A stretch of DNA of 17,635 nucleotides from Lachnospiraceae bacterium. Lineage in GTDB: Bacteria > Bacillota_A > Clostridia > Lachnospirales > Lachnospiraceae. Position numbers and translations under genes: made by a program. Under the pieces are notes generated by a model. The model was not told the origin of the DNA. It saw only the letters and a program-made list of their open reading frames with translations, and made no database searches. The DNA is taken from positions 1 through 17,635 of the forward strand of contig JAFZQP010000081.1 of the NCBI GenBank assembly GCA_017620345.1. The letters run 5' to 3'. Of this stretch, positions 16,187 to 17,635 are shown in pieces. Within the stretch, counting starts at the first letter, position 1, and each line of letters begins with the position of its first letter.

Positions 16187-17144
16187 ATCGTTTACGATCA
16201 CAGCACTTTTATCAGTCATCGCTATAATACTGACAGCGTGCAATAACGGTGTACAGTTTGGATTTGATCCGGATTCTTCGGATGCAAAGTTTAACATTGT
16301 TGGCTCGAGTGCTTCTTCCGATATCAAGCCTTTTGCGGCTGATATATGCGTTACCGACAATAATTTTGAGGCAATGACTCTTGCGATCGACGAGGCTGAA
16401 GCCGGAGGATTGTTTGACGCAACGGATGCTGAAACGGTATATGCCAAGAATGCACACAATAAGTTGAATCCCGCATCTCTTACGAAAGTCATGACCGCAT
16501 ATATAGCTCTTAAATACGGTCATCTGGAAGATACTCTTACCGCATCGCAAAATGTCCTGATCAAAGAATCCGGTGCCCAGCTCCTCGGTATCAAAGAGGG
16601 GGATAAGATGACGCTGGAACAGGCGCTTAACGCTCTTTTACTGTATTCGGCAAATGATGCCGGAGTCCTTATCGCAGAATATCTGTCGGGAAGTGTTGAG
16701 AGTTTTGCCGCGGTGATGAATGACGAAGCGCTCAAGCTCGGAGCCACGAACACTCATTTTACGAATCCTCACGGTCTGACAGATGAAGAGCATTATACTA
16801 CAGTATATGATCTGTACCTGATATTTAACGCAGCGATGCAGTATGATGAGTTTCGAAAGATAATCAACACTACCGAATATAAGAGTACATATAAAGACCG
16901 TGAAGGAAATCCGAAGAACATTGACATTGCGACTACAAACTCCTATCTGAAAGGTGACGTTGATCCTCCCGCAGGCGTTAATGTCATCGGCGGCAAGACG
17001 GGAACAACAAAAGCGGCAAAAAGTTGTCTTATTATGTTGGCTAACGGCGATAACGGTCATACTTATATAGCGGTCGTGCTTGGTTCGACCGATCACGACA
17101 GCGTATACAGGAACATGACGACACTTCTGACCGATATTAAGTGA
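16170..17144 (+). CDS. Lipoprotein D-alanyl-D-alanine carboxypeptidase (S11, DacA-like)
   Basis: A 324-residue low-molecular-weight PBP that trims the terminal D-Ala from peptidoglycan stem peptides outside the membrane. All three motifs are present: S103-L-T-K106, S160-A-N162 and K276-T-G278, with HFTNPHGL between. A GTG start at 16170 gives a classical lipoprotein signal (MRCTSRS, hydrophobic stretch, LTAC with lipid-bearing C24). GGAG lies 4 bases and AGAGGAG 12 bases upstream. A longer reading from 16104 would bury the signal peptide and is unlikely. The protein ends about 46 residues after KTG, lacking the C-terminal beta domain and amphipathic helix that anchor DacA/PBP5, so the N-terminal lipid probably replaces that anchor. 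The 17-base overlap with mgsA implies coupled translation. It is the last gene of the wall operon; no terminator is visible after it. Confidence 0.92.
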   Translation: MRCTSRSFTITALLSVIAIILTACNNGVQFGFDPDSSDAKFNIVGSSASSDIKPFAADICVTDNNFEAMTLAIDEAEAGGLFDATDAETVYAKNAHNKLNPASLTKVMTAYIALKYGHLEDTLTASQNVLIKESGAQLLGIKEGDKMTLEQALNALLLYSANDAGVLIAEYLSGSVESFAAVMNDEALKLGATNTHFTNPHGLTDEEHYTTVYDLYLIFNAAMQYDEFRKIINTTEYKSTYKDREGNPKNIDIATTNSYLKGDVDPPAGVNVIGGKTGTTKAAKSCLIMLANGDNGHTYIAVVLGSTDHDSVYRNMTTLLTDIK

Positions 17145-17150
17145 TTTTGG

Positions 17151-17179
17151 TTGTCATTTATCCTTAAATAATCTATAAT
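17151..17179 (+). promoter_or_regulatory. Strong sigma-A promoter of the small P-loop gene
   Basis: TTGTCA (17151-17156, 5 of 6) and TATAAT (17174-17179, 6 of 6) are separated by exactly 17 bases in an AT-rich stretch. Transcription should start near 17186, giving a leader of about 26 bases. It begins only 6 bases after the carboxypeptidase stop. This is the best promoter in the window and suggests that the downstream gene is transcribed independently and well. Confidence 0.85.
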
Positions 17180-17197
17180 TATATAAAATCTTTCTAC

Positions 17198-17204
17198 AAG
17201 GAGG
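17198..17204 (+). promoter_or_regulatory. Consensus ribosome binding site of the P-loop gene
   Basis: AAGGAGG at 17198-17204 is a full Shine-Dalgarno consensus 7 bases before the ATG at 17212. It is stronger than any other in the window and, with the promoter just upstream, points to high expression. Confidence 0.85.
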
Positions 17205-17211
17205 AGCTGCG

Positions 17212-17601
17212 ATGATTCAGCTTATAGTTGGTGCCAAAGGTAAAGGCAAGACCAAACATTTATTGGAAAAGGTTAATAACGCAGTCAAGACCGTTGACGG
17301 CAATATCGTCTATCTTGATAAGAATTCCAAGCATATGTACGAACTCAAGAACAAGATAAGACTTATCAATACATCGGAATTTCCATTTTCAACAACTGAA
17401 GAATTCTTCGGGTTCCTGTGCGGTATAGTATCTCAGGATCATGATCTTCAGGAAGTATATCTTGACAGTTTCATGGATATCGCATTTATCAAGGACAAGT
17501 CACTTATTGAAGGGATATTCGACAAGTTTGACAGGATCAGCACACAGTTTGATGTTGATTTTGTGATCAGTATCTCTTTGGAAGCGGATGAGGTTCCCTA
17601 G
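17212..17601 (+). CDS. Small P-loop protein of unknown function (often annotated 'PilT-like')
   Basis: A 129-residue protein with an N-terminal Walker A, GAKGKGKT at residues 7-14 directly after the first strand (IQLIV). A candidate Walker B is EVYLD, with D85 ending a hydrophobic strand. A last strand, VDFVISIS, lies near the C-terminus. No HisB or AspB box of true PilT, no membrane segment and no signal peptide are visible. From memory, Lachnospiraceae encode similar proteins of about 130 residues that pipelines label twitching motility protein PilT; no function is established to my knowledge, and no pilus genes are nearby. The compact size suggests a minimal P-loop NTPase or nucleotide-binding regulator. 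Transcribed from its own strong promoter; the gene is complete, ending in TAG. Confidence 0.85.
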   Translation: MIQLIVGAKGKGKTKHLLEKVNNAVKTVDGNIVYLDKNSKHMYELKNKIRLINTSEFPFSTTEEFFGFLCGIVSQDHDLQEVYLDSFMDIAFIKDKSLIEGIFDKFDRISTQFDVDFVISISLEADEVP

Positions 17602-17616
17602 AAATACAATTCAAGT

Positions 17617-17629
17617 GTGATAGTATCAC
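17617..17629 (+). repeat. Short dyad after the P-loop gene
   Basis: GTGATA-g-TATCAC is a perfect 6-bp dyad around one base, 15 bases after the stop. A one-base loop cannot form a good hairpin, so an intrinsic terminator is unlikely as it stands. It could be an operator for a gene beyond the window edge. The window ends 6 bases later, so its context cannot be judged. Confidence 0.25.
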
Positions 17630-17635
17630 TGTAAC

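Noticed and set aside
17145..17211. Intrinsic terminator after the carboxypeptidase gene
   Set aside because: No GC-rich hairpin followed by a T-run is present; the interval is filled by a promoter and a ribosome binding site.

Overview
The window is a gene-dense, entirely co-directional (+ strand) chromosomal segment from a low-to-moderate GC Clostridia, most likely Lachnospiraceae. The evidence is the gene order (radical-SAM pair-rng; mutS-mutL-miaA-methionine gamma-lyase-like gene; mreBCD-PBP2-minC-rodA-mgsA), the frequent ATA and AGA codons, the AGGAGG-type ribosome binding sites, and a small clostridial P-loop protein at the right end. There are no RNA genes, insertion sequences, prophage genes or CRISPR arrays, and no gap between genes exceeds about 70 bases. 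Genus cannot be decided from the sequence.

Left block (1-8633), RNA processing and DNA repair. The tail of a TIGR03960-type radical SAM protein overlaps its usual partner (TIGR03936/DUF2344). A short RNase E/G follows, then mutS, mutL, miaA and a PLP-dependent 'aluminium resistance/methionine gamma-lyase' family gene. Junctions are overlaps or gaps of 1-4 bases, so the block reads as one transcript whose promoter lies to the left of the window. Compared with the usual clostridial order, rplU-rpmA-obg does not follow rng, miaB does not precede mutS, and hfq is absent after miaA.

Middle block (8634-17144), cell shape, wall synthesis and division. A promoter with an extended -10 element, bracketed by a perfect 7-bp inverted repeat, precedes mreB (TTG start), mreC, mreD, a very large class B PBP2 (TTG start, 956 aa), minC, rodA, mgsA and a lipoprotein D,D-carboxypeptidase (GTG start). 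Together these encode an elongasome: MreB filament, MreCD scaffold, RodA glycosyltransferase, PBP2 transpeptidase and a trimming carboxypeptidase.

Right end (17145-17635). A near-consensus promoter (TTGTCA, 17-base spacer, TATAAT) and a strong ribosome binding site drive a 129-aa P-loop protein of unknown function.

This is mostly conserved core gene content rather than a new accessory system. The most interesting signals are departures from the family norm. minC lacks adjacent minD/minE and has HAGQ where the MinD-binding motif is RSGQ. MreB has an altered phosphate-2 motif (Asp to Asn, and GG to YE). PBP2 carries an insert of about 240 residues just ahead of its transpeptidase core. MgsA has Glu at the position of the catalytic Asp71. 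The mreB promoter contains an operator-like inverted repeat.
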